Notes under the pieces: model-generated | What the model saw: only the letters and a program-made list of their open reading frames with translations | Databases searched by the model: none | Told to the model about the DNA's origin: nothing | Translations under genes and position numbers: made by a program | Source of the DNA: Apostichopus japonicus | Lineage: Eukaryota; Echinodermata; Holothuroidea; Aspidochirotida; Stichopodidae | Length of the DNA stretch: 64,000 nucleotides | Assembly (NCBI RefSeq): GCF_037975245.1 | Contig: NC_092572.1 | Span: 32,089,989 to 32,153,988, forward strand | Reading direction: 5' to 3' | Shown here: in pieces, positions 25,101 through 36,048 of the stretch | Position numbering within the stretch: the stretch's first letter is position 1 | How the letters are laid out: each line of letters opens with the position of its first letter

Positions 25101-28100
25101 TTCCTGTGCCAACATCCCGAGCTTCATATAGTTATCATAGAACTCTTGTCCAAGTTCTGAAACTAAATAGGTCTTCTCCCATGACAGCTGCTGGTTCTCC
25201 TTTGTGAGGCCGTCGAAAGCAATACGGTACAGTTTAGCTAGTTCTGTTTCAAAAGCAGGCACCTCAGTATTAGCACCTCTCTTGTTTTTCATATGGTTAT
25301 GAAAGCATGCGATTACAAAAGTGAAAAATCTTGTTACTGTGCTAAATATTTCGATTTCTGGCCTCTCGTGTGCTATGTGAGCGACCATAGTGGAGAAGAG
25401 AGGGACCTGACATAGATCTCTTAAGAAGGGGTTTCTCTGAAGCTGCTTTTCGATTCGATCTGCCAACTGGACATCATCAGCCACCGCCTTCAGGACATAG
25501 TTTCGACGTTCAGCCACCCCAAACCCTGTTAATCTGATTCGTTTTGTGTCGGGGTGTAAGTTAGACGGGAGGTTCAATGTCCTGGTAAGTATGATGACAA
25601 GAATGTCTAGAACATTTTCATCTCAATGATGGAGTAGATATCTGTTTTGGTTTCATTCTTGTCAGGATACTCGTCATAACTGTCAAATAACATGGCAACA
25701 GACTTTTTGTATACTTTGAGGATTTCCTTAATGCAAGATTCGTCCATGTCCTCATCTTCGGGCACTATGGCATGCTTGATAGCAGTGTATATAGACTTTA
25801 CACCTGTCAGTTGCCTCAACTGGAGAAATATAAATATTTCTACATCTTTGAGAGGAGATTCAGGGTTCTTAGTACACCAGTCATAGACAAACTGTGATGC
25901 AAGTGTTGTTTTCCCGTACCCAGGGTCTGCCTCAATGATTTTTCTTTTTGACTTAGTTTTGGGGCTGCTCAGAATATCGTTGTAAGATTGTAACGATTCT
26001 AGAACATCGGGCTTTTGCATGGAATCACCCTCCTGAGCCAAGTAGTAAATACCTCCCTCAACAAATATACTGTTAACACTACCCTTGCTCATGGAAGGAA
26101 ATGGCTTTGCTGTTTCGTAATACTTTCGATAGGCTGTTTTTGAAAACTTGATGAAATCTCTTTTCTTTTCTGAGAATAAAAAAACACAAAGCTTTTTGAA
26201 CAATTTAAAATTTACATTGAAACACTGTCCTCTATTTACAGGCACAGGGCAATTCCTTTTGTTTAAATCTGTATAAAAAAGTAGAGTTTGTCACTAAATC
26301 CGTGTCAATTCTCTATTGTCTAAAATGGTGTAGGTCAGTGTTCCTCGAACACACGGGATGGTTTTTAATTAGTACTTCTATGGAGATATTAAATTCACAC
26401 AACATGTATTGATGCTAACATTGGAACATATGATTAGGCCTGTATTACCTTTACCTCGCTTCGTGCTTTACGAATTTGTAGAGGGATGAACAAATAAAGA
26501 TGTGCATCTTTATGCTAACGACAAAATAGTATCAGGACTATAAAAACTTTGTCCAAGTCATGAACGAAAAATTTCAACAAATTATTCGACATTCAATTTG
26601 CTGACACAGGAGAACATTGGCTGCTTTCAGAAAATGAAGGTTTGAACATTTTCATTTTGACTTGGCGACTCGAACCATTATATATAAATACGTGACATTC
26701 AGGATACAGTTTGAAATGTGTAATAAAAACGGGTAAAGCAATAAATAAATAAATAGTAACCTCAAACGATTAACTATCTGGCAATTATCAAGGAGAGCAT
26801 TCAAATAATGTTATTATTTTATAAGCTTGAATACTGCTGCAGTCGAAATGTTTGTCTATTATTTATCCCGCTTGTTCCTGTTCCTGTTTCATATCGCTCA
26901 TTTGAACTTCCTTTGATGTATTTACAAAAGCCGAATTTCTCTTATATAAATCCCAGTCACCGATCTGTTCTCAGAGAAGATAGGGTAACTACATATATAG
27001 GGACTTGTTATTTTCTAGTTAGTTCGGTTATATGTACAAGAGAGGCTTTAACGTCACTCAGTTTTGATACTCCGATACATCAGACATTTTCTCCTTTTTT
27101 CGGCTGTTCTTGTTTTCAAACTCACACCCTTTATCATGAATAGTCAAGTTAGTCAACAAATATCAGTATCTATGAAAATGAGACTTAATGTTATAAAAGC
27201 CAAATTTTATAGCCACATGATATCATGTCACAGTTCAATCTTAAATACCTTTGTGACTTTTCTCTCTTGCTTGAGTGACTTTAAACATGAATATAATATT
27301 TAGAACAGTTGATTACCTTCGAGATATGGGTCTTTCTTTGCTTGAGAAGTCTTTGCTTGGAAAGAACTTTGTATTTTCGCAGAGAGACCAGCCAGCTTCA
27401 ATTCTTGTAACATCTCTAAAAGATCTGTTATACCAGAATGAGTTATAATTCCTCGATCATCCAAAAGATTCACCATTTCTAATCCAGGTGTCTTGGATCT
27501 CTTGATGCTATCAATCTCTCCAGGTTTTAATCCAAGCAAAATTGATAATCGTTGAATCATGGGAACATCCAGATGATCAGCTAGGTCGACTTTAAAACGA
27601 CCGAAACCTGCGACATAAAAACAAGTAAAGGCGATGCAAAGAGTTCCAAACTACATCTGTCTGGTGTGCATGTTAAACGTGCATGCTAAGCCTCCACAGT
27701 ATATCGATAGGTGTACGTCGTTCCTTTACTTTTTACTACTTTTGTTCCACAGATGTTCCTAACTACAATGCTGTTAGTCAAAGAGGGCAATTAGGTTTGT
27801 GTATCGTCTTAATGTATACCTATATTATTACCACGACATATATTAAAGACATTTGCATCCATTGGTCACTTAACCCATGAAGTTAGTTACCTATATCATT
27901 AGCAGTTATAGTATTAGTCTGTGATAATAGGCTGGTTTATGTATCAGTAAAACTCGATCAGTTTTCATCAGGTGCGATTCACAAATTATTAAATATTGCT
28001 CACAAGAAATTTTGACTCAAATTGAAGTTATCCAGGTGTCTCGAATCTATCGTTTCTATTAATCTCTCTAGATTTTAATGCAAGTAAATTTGATAATTGT

Positions 28101-29084
28101 TAAATCACGAGAAGAGGCTGATGGTCAGATAGATTGACTTTAAAATTATCGACACCTGCGACTTAAGTAAGTAAGTTTTAACATAAAATGTTAGAATTTC
28201 CTAATCCTAAATCGTTACATCTGCAATAAACCGCTAATTTTGTTTTGCAGATGATATGGTTATTGCAAGAGATATAATCGTCACTAATTTCATCATACAG
28301 AGAACCTCCTCAACCCTAGTCAAATATGTATTCCTCTGCTTCTACTCACTAGACATATACTTTTAAGTCGAATGTCAATTAAGGCCGCTTTAATTTTTCT
28401 TACTCGGAGTATCAAATTGTCACAAATATATGTATAATGTCACTAGTTCTTGGCTAAATTACTTTGAACATTCACGGGCTATTGTGTGCGTTCTCTTTCA
28501 GAATAAGACGCTCGCATTTTTGGCAAAGTTTAGCCGTGCTTTTGGCGGCTATGATGTAACAAAATGTCAGGTCAAAACGGTTGTAGGAAGGTTATGTGTT
28601 CACTTGATTCATGCAGAGACCTTTAAAACAAATTCTCGAGTACACATGTACAGATTGTACCCAAGAATGAGTACAAGTACTGAATCGAGTATTTCAAGTC
28701 TGATATGGCTACTGTATTGTGAATTACTACATTAATTGTACGCTGCGAAAGAAATATTTACAATGTAGTCCGCTGAACATACACGCTTATCAACTGCGTA
28801 TATCTGAACAAAGGAATGTATACGTAGCCACTGCCTTTCTTCCTGAACACTCAGTTAAAAGTCTTAACACGTATGTCTGCCTAAGCCCCCCCCCCCTCCC
28901 CTCCCCCACACCTCACCAAACATTGTAGCTCTGGTATTGTATAGATTTTTTTCTGACACAAGGACAGATAAAGCAATAAATAAGTAGTCCGATTACTATT
29001 ACTTTTCACTGAGAGTATCTTACCTTCTGCAGGGTTTGTCCCTGTGTCCCTTCCAGTGCTTTGAGAGGGGTCCGCCTGTGCCAT
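21793..29084 (-). CDS. NLR-like gene (death-fold + NACHT), frameshifted NACHT exon, 3' end not found
   Basis: NLR proteins are cytosolic sensors that oligomerise through a NACHT ATPase and signal through death-fold domains. Four coding exons are seen: 29024-29084, 27317-27607, 24992-26169 and 21793-22109. Junction phases agree (1, 1, 1, then 0 at the final donor). The start ATG (29084) has A at -3 and G at +4, with an acceptor 7 bp upstream, so a 5' UTR exon is likely. A DED-like domain is at about residues 21-105. NACHT Walker A (ADPGYGKTT) is near 198-206 and Walker B (MLFDSYDE) near 277-284. Helical modules follow. No leucine-rich repeat or terminal exon was identified below 21.79 kb. One missing base near 25613-25622 stops the frame at 25607. 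The gene may be a recent pseudogene, or this may be a sequence error. Confidence 0.78.
22726..23148. mobile_element. Short inverted-end element (423 bp) with 6-bp duplication
   Basis: Perfect 14-bp inverted ends, CAGAGATGCCAACC, are flanked by CTGGTG on both sides (22720-22725 and 23149-23154). The interior has repeated ATACGAT words and no coding capacity. It lies in an NLR intron. The ends resemble those of the element at 3492-3997, which also has a 6-bp duplication. Confidence 0.85.
24992..26169 (-). CDS. NLR-like gene, coding exon 3: NACHT, with frameshift
   Basis: A 1178-nt exon with acceptor TTTTATTCTCAG and donor GAAG/GTAAGT. Its length is one short of what the phases of its neighbours require, which pinpoints a single missing base. 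The first part (to 25607) holds a basic linker, Walker A, a helical stretch and Walker B (FDSYDE). The second part resumes in another frame with VILTRT-type sensor residues (about 25580-25600) and the winged-helix region, including NPFLRDLCQVPLFSTMV. The gap falls at GATGAAAATG. No intron long enough to be credible removes it. Confidence 0.8.
27317..27607 (-). CDS. NLR-like gene, coding exon 2: death-fold (DED-like)
   Basis: A 291-nt exon with acceptor TGTCGCAG and donor GAAG/GTAATC. It encodes about 97 residues with an amphipathic six-helix pattern: LADHLDVPMIQRLSILLG, then LLDDRGIITHSGITDLLEML and the closing LKLAGLSAKI, which resembles the end of a death effector domain. It could instead be another death-fold subfamily. 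A decayed copy lies upstream at 28032-28160. Confidence 0.62.
28032..28160 (-). pseudogene. Decayed duplicate of the death-fold exon
   Basis: This segment aligns with the first part of exon 2, from its acceptor CACCTGCGAC (plus strand, about 28152-28161) through the segment matching LADHLD...GLKPGEIDSI to CCAGGTGTCT (28032-28041). It carries indels and stops, so it does not encode a domain. It lies in intron 1 between exons 1 and 2, as expected for tandem exon duplication followed by decay. Confidence 0.72.
29024..29084 (-). CDS. NLR-like gene, first coding exon
   Basis: ATG in the context CAATAATGG, then 20 codons of hydrophilic Ser/Thr/Gly-rich sequence ending GAAG/GTAAGATAC. The split codon (G/GT) joins exon 2 in frame. 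TTTTGTTCTACAG immediately upstream is a good acceptor, so transcription begins further upstream. Confidence 0.6.
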
Positions 29085-29397
29085 TATTGACCTGTAGAAC
29101 AAAACTGAAACTTTTAGTTTCTGACGTTACGGTATCATTTACAACTAAAAATGTTAGAAACGTCAGCTTCTAATAATAACTTTATCAAAAACACAAGATT
29201 GTCATTAAAACCACACTCGACTCAGCAATTCATCGTCAGAATTTTTCCTAGATCATTATATGTGTGTTTTGTGTTGTGTTTTTGTGTAAATTAAAAGTAC
29301 CGCAAACTTATCGTTTGACTTGCTATAACCTGTAACTTTTACCCCAAGTAAAATTAAAGTAATAACAATGTACAGAAAAACACAAAGATGCGAGGAC

Positions 29398-29936
29398 GTT
29401 AAGGTGTACTAACAAGAACAAAGCTCAGACTTGCGAACATCGTAGTTATTATCGTTACGGTGTACTAAAAGGAACAATGCTTAAACTTGCAGTCATCGTA
29501 GTTGTTATCGTTATAGTATAGTAACAAGAACAATGCTCACACTTACAGACATCGTAGTTATCGTTAAGGTGTACTAACAAGAACAATGCTTAGACTTGCA
29601 GTCATCGTAGTTGTTACCGTTATAGTATAGTAACAAGAACGATGCTCAAACTTGCAGGCATCGTAGTTATCGTTAAGGTGAACTAAGAAGAACAGGGCTT
29701 AAACTTGCGGTCATCGTAGTTGTTACCGTTATAGTGTAGTAACAAGGACAGCCCTTAAACTTGCAGTCATCGTAGTTGTTATCGTTATAGTGTAGTAACA
29801 AGAACAGACTCAAACTTGCAGACATCGTAGTTATCGTTAAGGTGTACTAACAAGAACAAGGCTTAAACTTGCAGTCATCGTAGTTGTTATCGTTATAATG
29901 TACTGCTCAACTTGCAGTCATCGTAGTGATTATTGA
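29398..29936. repeat. Degenerate tandem array, about 58-bp units (roughly 115-bp dimers)
   Basis: About nine units share CTTGCAGTCATCGTAGTTGT, a TATCGTTATAG or TATCGTTAAGG word, and AACAAGAACAATGCT. Alternate units differ in spacing and in GTAGTTGTTATCG versus GTAGTTATCG, giving a dimer pattern. No coding frame runs through it. It lies upstream of the NLR-like start, in its likely 5' region. Confidence 0.85.
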
Positions 29937-29999
29937 CAGTAAAAGGTTTGAATTAAATATATTCCTTATCATATTAACTAGACAAAAACTGAAATATTG

Positions 30000-31700
30000 G
30001 TCAATGCAAAACGTGTGATATGAACTGAATGCATATAGGTTACAATGGTTCTAAATGGTTCTGCGTGAGAACGTTCCGTGGAATTTCCAATATTAGCAGA
30101 GATTGAGTAGCCTAAGTTGAATCAGACGGTAGATCTGGTAGCATATGCTAATTGTCATTAAGAAGCATTAGGAGAATTTTTGTTTAATATTCCACAGCTA
30201 ATGCCCTATTGGCTACAGGACAACGAAGCCGGGGATCTAAGCAGACATGCCCCCCCCCCCCCTACCACTTCGTAAATACATGAAAAGTGAGATTTTTCAT
30301 ATATTGTTCCTCTTTGATACACGCTGCACCACAGTGTTGTAGCCGAGATATACAATTTTCCAAACCAGGACCGATACCAAAAGGTTCAAGACCGAGATCT
30401 GAAGCTCCGAGATCTCCATAAATGGTTTACTTACACGAAGGGTCAAGCAAAGTTTCACTGTATACGTTTGTGTACACACTTTCATTGTTATGAAAACGAC
30501 ATCCTCTGGTGCCTCTTATGTGATATGGATAACTTTAAATGTCGTGCTTCCCTTCATTAGATACACATACTTCCTTATCAAATGTACATATATGGTCCAA
30601 CGTGATATACCATACGACATGAATCTCCCCTCCCCCGACCAGTTTTAAAATAAGATGTTGTTCTTTATATAAAGAATTATTTCAATGAGAACTTTAGGAT
30701 TATTTAGCAAGATCCATTTCTATTGAAACCTGTGAAGAATAGGCAGGGAGCTGTCACTGATTTTGGGTGAATACATCTGTCATGAAAGGTCGGTTAGTAC
30801 ATGAATGCAACGTTAACCCGAGACATTATATATTATGAATATAGTTGGAGGTGAACAACAAAGCTTATGAAAATGTTGCTTCTGTATCGGAACTGACAGG
30901 TTATGTTACGAGACATGTATATTGATAGGGACTGTGCCACCATTTTGTCCAATGTGACATGCCATTTCGTCACCAACGTTCAGTGAAACTAAACATATAC
31001 GCTATAAAGAAAAACCTCTACAGAAAATGTAATGCTCTCATGAAATGAATAAACAAATTCAAAAAATGACTTGATCGATTCTTCACCGTGTGATCAGATG
31101 AACATATATCGTCAATGTATATATACTAATAGTGTGGCTTCAGTGGAGAAGTGACATCGTATAGCCCCTTCAGAGTATTTCTAGGGCCGACAAATTGAAC
31201 CGTGAGGACTTATTGAATTACAGTCCAAAAATCGCAACACACGCTTTCCGTTTGTGAGTACTAACAAACAGGATTTTGTTTCATTGAAAGACAAACAGTC
31301 TGCAGGGAAAATCGTTTATGCTACCCCCCCCCCACCCCCTATGCAAGCTTTTCGTCAACCCACAACTTAGATTTCTTCTCTATTCCTCCAGACTTCCCTA
31401 CCCAGTTTCCATCTTCGCAGGTAATTTCCTTTTAAAATATACCCCATGCTACGGGCAACGTGGTTAACGCATTGACATGTTATCAAAACCTAAAATGTAT
31501 TTTAATTGCTTCTTACTTCAAGTCTAGGTGATTTGAGGTGCAATAGGTGACAAAGATGGAAAAATATCCTACTTCCAAAATCTTATCAGGGAATGGTATG
31601 CCCCATAATATATAACTCAACAATACTATTTGGCAAGTGGTGAGGAAAAAACAAAAGAAAGCAAACATATGGTAATTTCAAAATATACCCACCTTCCTTA
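30000..31700. other. Non-coding stretch upstream of the NLR-like gene
   Basis: No gene or bounded transposon recognised. C-runs lie at about 30250-30262 and 31324-31337. A promoter for the NLR-like gene could lie here or in the tandem array, but I see no clear core element. Confidence 0.3.
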
Positions 31701-31739
31701 ACTCCTTCATTGGTTAGTACAATGTATTACCTTCATATA

Positions 31740-32033
<294 letters not shown>

Positions 32034-32102
32034 TTTCAATTGGGATAAACCCATAGGCGTACGAGGCGGGGGGGGGGGCAGGGGGGCAGACTGCCCCCCC
32101 CC

Positions 32103-32174
32103 AAATTTCCAGAGGACAAGAAATTCGGACAAAAGTCCTGAAAAATTCGGGCAGCCTAAGAGGAGAAAAAAAAA

Positions 32175-32205
<31 letters not shown>

Positions 32206-32270
32206 TTGTTCTTCCTCTTAGGCTGCCCGAATTTTTCAGGACTCTTGCCCGAATTTCTTGTCCTCTGGAA
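32103..32270. repeat. Large hairpin, arms of about 60 bp
   Basis: The left arm (about 32103-32165, starting AAATTTCCAGAGGACAAGAA) is the near-perfect reverse complement of the right arm (about 32213-32271). The loop of about 50 bp is an A-run, a TA tract and a T-run. The right arm has one small mismatch block (ACTCTTGCCC against GGACAAAAGT). It probably arose by inverted duplication within the hAT-like element. Confidence 0.9.
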
Positions 32271-32281
32271 ATATATATATC

Positions 32282-32393
<112 letters not shown>

Positions 32394-32587
32394 TATATGT
32401 ATATAAATATGCAGTAGCTGGCCCGAATCTTTTTCAAATTTTTGCCCGACATTTCCATGGTTTTCTTTATTTAGCATCATGATGCCCGAATATTTCCGTG
32501 TAACACCACCGTAATCGCAGTTCATCTGAGCTACCACGCTTTTTGTACGATAAATTTTTTTCTAACTAGTCAATTGTATACCTGGAC

Positions 32588-33074
32588 CAATGGCGGCGGA
32601 ACCGGGGGGCACAGGGGGCACGTGCCCTCCCCCCCCACTTTTCCTCAGGTTAAAAATGTGCCTTTTTTCTACATAAAAATTGAGGTGCCTCAAGTTAGCA
32701 TGAGGCCAGGGAACCAGAATGAACACTCGGGAAGGGCCGTTTCCGGCCATCTGAGGGGTTTTGTAAACCAGAAAAAACTCTAATTCGGAAGATCCCTACA
32801 TTAGCTACTAACATGATTTCACCTCATTTTGTCTCAAAAGAAAACTTGTTCCTTATTTCCCAATTTGCGCATTGGATATTGCATATTTTCCTTTAGGCGG
32901 GGGGGGGGGGGAGGGGGGCGTTGATGGAGTGATGTGTATACACAAATAAGATAATACAATAAGAGTTATAAAGGGTACTAAATATAAGGCTGCATCAGTC
33001 CAATCGAATTTCTGCAAAGTGCCCTTTGATGTCGGTGCCCCCCCCCCAGATTAAAAGTGCTTCCGCCGCCCTTG
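32588..33074. mobile_element. hAT-like element nested in the 32052-33616 element
   Basis: The ends CAATGGCGGCGGAA and (inward) CAAGGGCGGCGGAA are flanked by exact ACCTGGAC duplications (32580-32587 and 33075-33082). G-runs and C-runs follow each end. A segment with GGGCCGTTTCCGGCCATCTG resembles the outer element, so inner and outer are related. It inserted after the outer element. Confidence 0.9.
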
Positions 33075-33624
33075 ACCTGGACATCCCCAACATGAGTGTA
33101 TGTAAGAAACATTTTCTTTTTCATGGATGGTGGGGGGGGGGGAGTGCCTAGAAGCCTAGAAGTTCATGTTTATCATAGAGACAAATTGCAGTCTCACCCG
33201 ACACAGCGACATTATCCCGCCTACGTGTTGTTGAACAATGTATGTTTTTCTGGAGGTAGCTGTGTACTAGCTGTGTTAAAATAATAAATAAGGTAACTAA
33301 ATAGGAGCTTAAAAAATATACTGTCCCATTTTTCCCCTTCAAAGTGATGTTACAATTTTTTCTTCTTCTAATTTACCCAATTTTTGGGGAAGTGTAAATT
33401 CCTAAAACGTGAGATTATAAAATAAAGAATGTTTAGATGCAACTTGCAAGGCCTCAGAAGTGCCGTTTCCGGCAATCTGAGAGGCATTGTGTGCCAAACA
33501 TTTTCTTGTACGCTACGCGCCAACCGATGGTGGCGCTCCGCTTAGATAGTGTCACGGGAACTTTCGGGCACAAAAAGTTCTGCCCCCCCAAACTGAAATG
33601 GTCCCGTACGCCTATGGATAAACC

Positions 33625-33956
<332 letters not shown>

Positions 33957-33959
33957 CAG

Positions 33960-34895
33960 TTGCCATATATATATAGCAGTTGCCATCCACGTCACTGTAC
34001 CAGAAATATTCCGTACAGTCAAGCGTTGCGCATTCGACGCAATTGCTCCTCTGAAGTCGATTTTGATTCACGCACTAAAGAACTGTCACAACACCTTCTA
34101 AACAGACAGTATTTTCGGGGTACTATTGAAAATGCCATCAAAAAGGCTAAAAGCAAACCCCGTACCGAAACATTGACGTACAAAACTCGTCAAACCAGTT
34201 CCAAAAGGGTACCATTGGTTACTGAATTCCACCCTGGTCTCCCACCACTGGCTAATATCATTCAGAAGAATTTTCACCTACTTCAAGGCACCGAACGCCT
34301 GAAATCAGTATTCCCAGAATTACCTGACATCGCTTTTAAAAGACCCAGCAACCTACGGGATATCTTAGTTCGGGCATCCTTTCGGGATGACACCCCATTA
34401 GGGGAAAGCATAACAGAAACTACAGGATCATCGCCCTGTACACAAAATTGCAAAACGTGCTTACTTGTCGATTCGACCGGGGCCTTTCAGAGCAACCAAA
34501 CCAAACGCACGTTCCAAATTCGGCACAAAATTAACTGCCTATCCAAAAATGTCATTTACCTCATCTACTGCAATATTTGTAACTTACAATACATTGGAGA
34601 GTCAAAAAACACTCTAAGAATGAGAATGACACAACATAGATCGGCGATCAAAACAAAAAAGATCTACCAACCTGTTGCAAATCACTTCAATCTCCAAAAT
34701 CATTCAGTTGAGAATTTGCGTGTTATTGCCATTGACCAGAACGTTTCTTGGACAGATAAATCTAGGAAAGCGAAAGAAAATTTCTGGGAACTAAACCTAA
34801 AGACCACGGCACCATTCGGTTTAAACATCAGAAACGATTTGCCGTCCCAGATAAACCAAAACAATTCCTTTACAATTACGACGGAATCGGATTAA
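33960..34895 (+). CDS. Penelope-like polyprotein, C-terminal part with GIY-YIG endonuclease
   Basis: This is the C-terminal portion of a reverse transcriptase-endonuclease that nicks DNA to prime element copying. The first 20 or so codons come from TA-rich flank and are probably not original. From about residue 22 it follows Penelope order: a thumb/connector (RIRRNCSS...ELSQHLLNRQYFRGTIENA), LPPLANIIQKN, FKRPSNLRDILVRASF, a Cys pair (CTQNCKTC), and the endonuclease NVIYLIYCNICNLQYIGES with LRMRMTQHR. The presumed catalytic Glu lies in KENFWELNLKTTAPFGLN. The core reverse transcriptase is missing, so this is not autonomous. The frame is open to its stop, suggesting a fairly young copy. Confidence 0.88.
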   Translation: MPYIYSSCHPRHCTRNIPYSQALRIRRNCSSEVDFDSRTKELSQHLLNRQYFRGTIENAIKKAKSKPRTETLTYKTRQTSSKRVPLVTEFHPGLPPLANIIQKNFHLLQGTERLKSVFPELPDIAFKRPSNLRDILVRASFRDDTPLGESITETTGSSPCTQNCKTCLLVDSTGAFQSNQTKRTFQIRHKINCLSKNVIYLIYCNICNLQYIGESKNTLRMRMTQHRSAIKTKKIYQPVANHFNLQNHSVENLRVIAIDQNVSWTDKSRKAKENFWELNLKTTAPFGLNIRNDLPSQINQNNSFTITTESD

Positions 34896-35227
34896 AATAA
34901 TCCGACGCGGATTAAAATAATCCGAATTTCTAAAACTTCTGCTCAATTCAGCAGAAATCAGTAAGTCGCTTTGCCCTTACAACCATGCCGACATCTCCTC
35001 TATAAACGAGTTTCAATTCCTGCTACTCCTTGTCACTTTCGGTGATCATGCACTGAAGAAGAGCTAGTTTTGCTCGAAAGCTCTGCAAAAACCAAACATT
35101 GGCTGTTTTACTTCCAATCACTTACCTAATTCAATTATTGTATCTCACTCGAGATCCAGCCTTTCTCTAAACGCAGCATAGTTGTTTAACAGTTTTTCCG
35201 TTATTCCTATCTATATCTTTCACTGTT
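33960..35227 (+). mobile_element. 5'-truncated Penelope-like element: GIY-YIG ORF, 3' tail and terminal repeat
   Basis: The element starts abruptly at a TA tract inside the reverse-transcriptase C-terminus. It keeps the whole connector and endonuclease (ORF to 34895), a short 3' region with two 17-bp palindromes (34888-34904 and 34908-34924), a hammerhead-like motif (CTGAAGA 35053-35059, stem GAGC/GCTC, GAAA 35076-35079), and a terminal segment (35090-35227) repeated at 35444-35560. Truncation at the 5' end is usual for target-primed insertion. Confidence 0.85.
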
Positions 35228-35443
35228 AGTATCTAATTGATCCAACTATGCTTCAAAATGGAGTGCACCTTTGAAACTTTGAAAACGCTTCGACGCCTTT
35301 CCGAAAAACGGGTTAGGTATCGGCATCATCTTTCCAACTACAGACTATACCGTAAAAACAAAACGGTACCAAAAGGACTTAAAATCAAGGTCCGTGCTGG
35401 TTTACCACTTTCTAATAGCGACAGCTTTGCCAATTGGAAAGGA
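35228..35443 (+). pseudogene. Penelope-like N-terminal ORF fragment between two terminal repeats
   Basis: The ATG at 35237 or 35258 opens a basic frame (RYRHHLSNYRLYRKNKTVPK followed by GLKIK) that fits the N-terminal region of Penelope proteins, where a helical basic stretch precedes P-(K/R)-G-L. It breaks off at about 35443 and runs directly into a second copy of the terminal repeat. The order repeat - ORF start - repeat is the tail-to-head partial tandem expected for this class, here with an internal deletion. Confidence 0.68.
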
Positions 35444-35559
35444 ATCCAAACATTGGCTGTTTTACTTCCAATCACCTACCTAATTCAATTATTGTATCTC
35501 ACTCGAGATCCAGCCTTTCTCTAAATGCAGCATAGTTGTTTAACAGTTTTTCCGTTATT

Positions 35560-35560
<1 letters not shown>
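35444..35560 (+). repeat. Second copy of the Penelope terminal repeat (pLTR-like)
   Basis: About 117 bp nearly identical to 35090-35210 (a few differences), starting CCAAACATTGGCTGTTTTAC and ending at TTCCTAT just before a TA tract. Direct repeats of this kind flank Penelope-like elements. Confidence 0.88.

Positions 35561-35561
<1 letters not shown>

Positions 35562-35620
<59 letters not shown>
35562..35620. repeat. (TA)n microsatellite
   Basis: Short TA tract separating the Penelope terminal repeat from the tRNA-derived SINE. Confidence 0.95.
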
Positions 35621-35733
35621 CGTAATGAGTTGGAGAATCAAGAACAGTGAAAAAACTTCCAGCCTCCATTGGGATTCGAACCCGGACCTCCCGCTTGGTA
35701 CGCGGACACCCTAACCAACTAGGCCGTGGACGC
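35619..35733 (-). mobile_element. tRNA-derived SINE
   Basis: The minus-strand head (35733 to 35662) folds as a 72-nt cloverleaf. The acceptor GCGTCCA pairs with TGGAGGC (6 of 7), and it has an A box (GGCCTAGTTGGTTAGGGTG) and a B box (GGTTCGAATCC). The anticodon stem TCCGC/GCGGG holds loop GTACCAA. The T stem pairs poorly and the ACC anticodon would be unusual, so it is a SINE head rather than a working tRNA. A short body runs to the TA tract at its 3' end, which may be its tail. Confidence 0.72.
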
Positions 35734-35971
35734 TGATGGTATGTCCTGAGGTTCTAAACCGGTAAGGAAGGTCGTAATTTCACTGTAGGCGTTTGCCACC
35801 TGTATCAAACAATACTAGTTCTGTTTTGGTGGCATATTTTGCATTACTCTAGAGATCAAACATGATGCTAACCAACTCGAAAATCATTTGTGATCCCTAA
35901 AGCCGGATCTCGAAAGAGATACTTTGAACAGACTTTGTGATTATGAAATGGAGGTAAACGACAAAGGCAAA

Positions 35972-35973
<2 letters not shown>

Positions 35974-36039
<66 letters not shown>

Positions 36040-36048
36040 TAGATAGAT
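35974..36048. repeat. (TA)n microsatellite
   Basis: About 65 bp of TA followed by GATA units. Confidence 0.95.

Noticed and set aside
25580-25620. Short intron to explain the NACHT frameshift
   Set aside because: The only GT...AG pair that could bridge it is about 35 bp, too short for a normal intron; a one-base loss fits the exon phase exactly.
35662-35733. Functional tRNA gene (ACC anticodon)
   Set aside because: The T stem pairs in only three of five positions, the anticodon is unusual for eukaryotes, and a SINE-like body with a TA tail follows.
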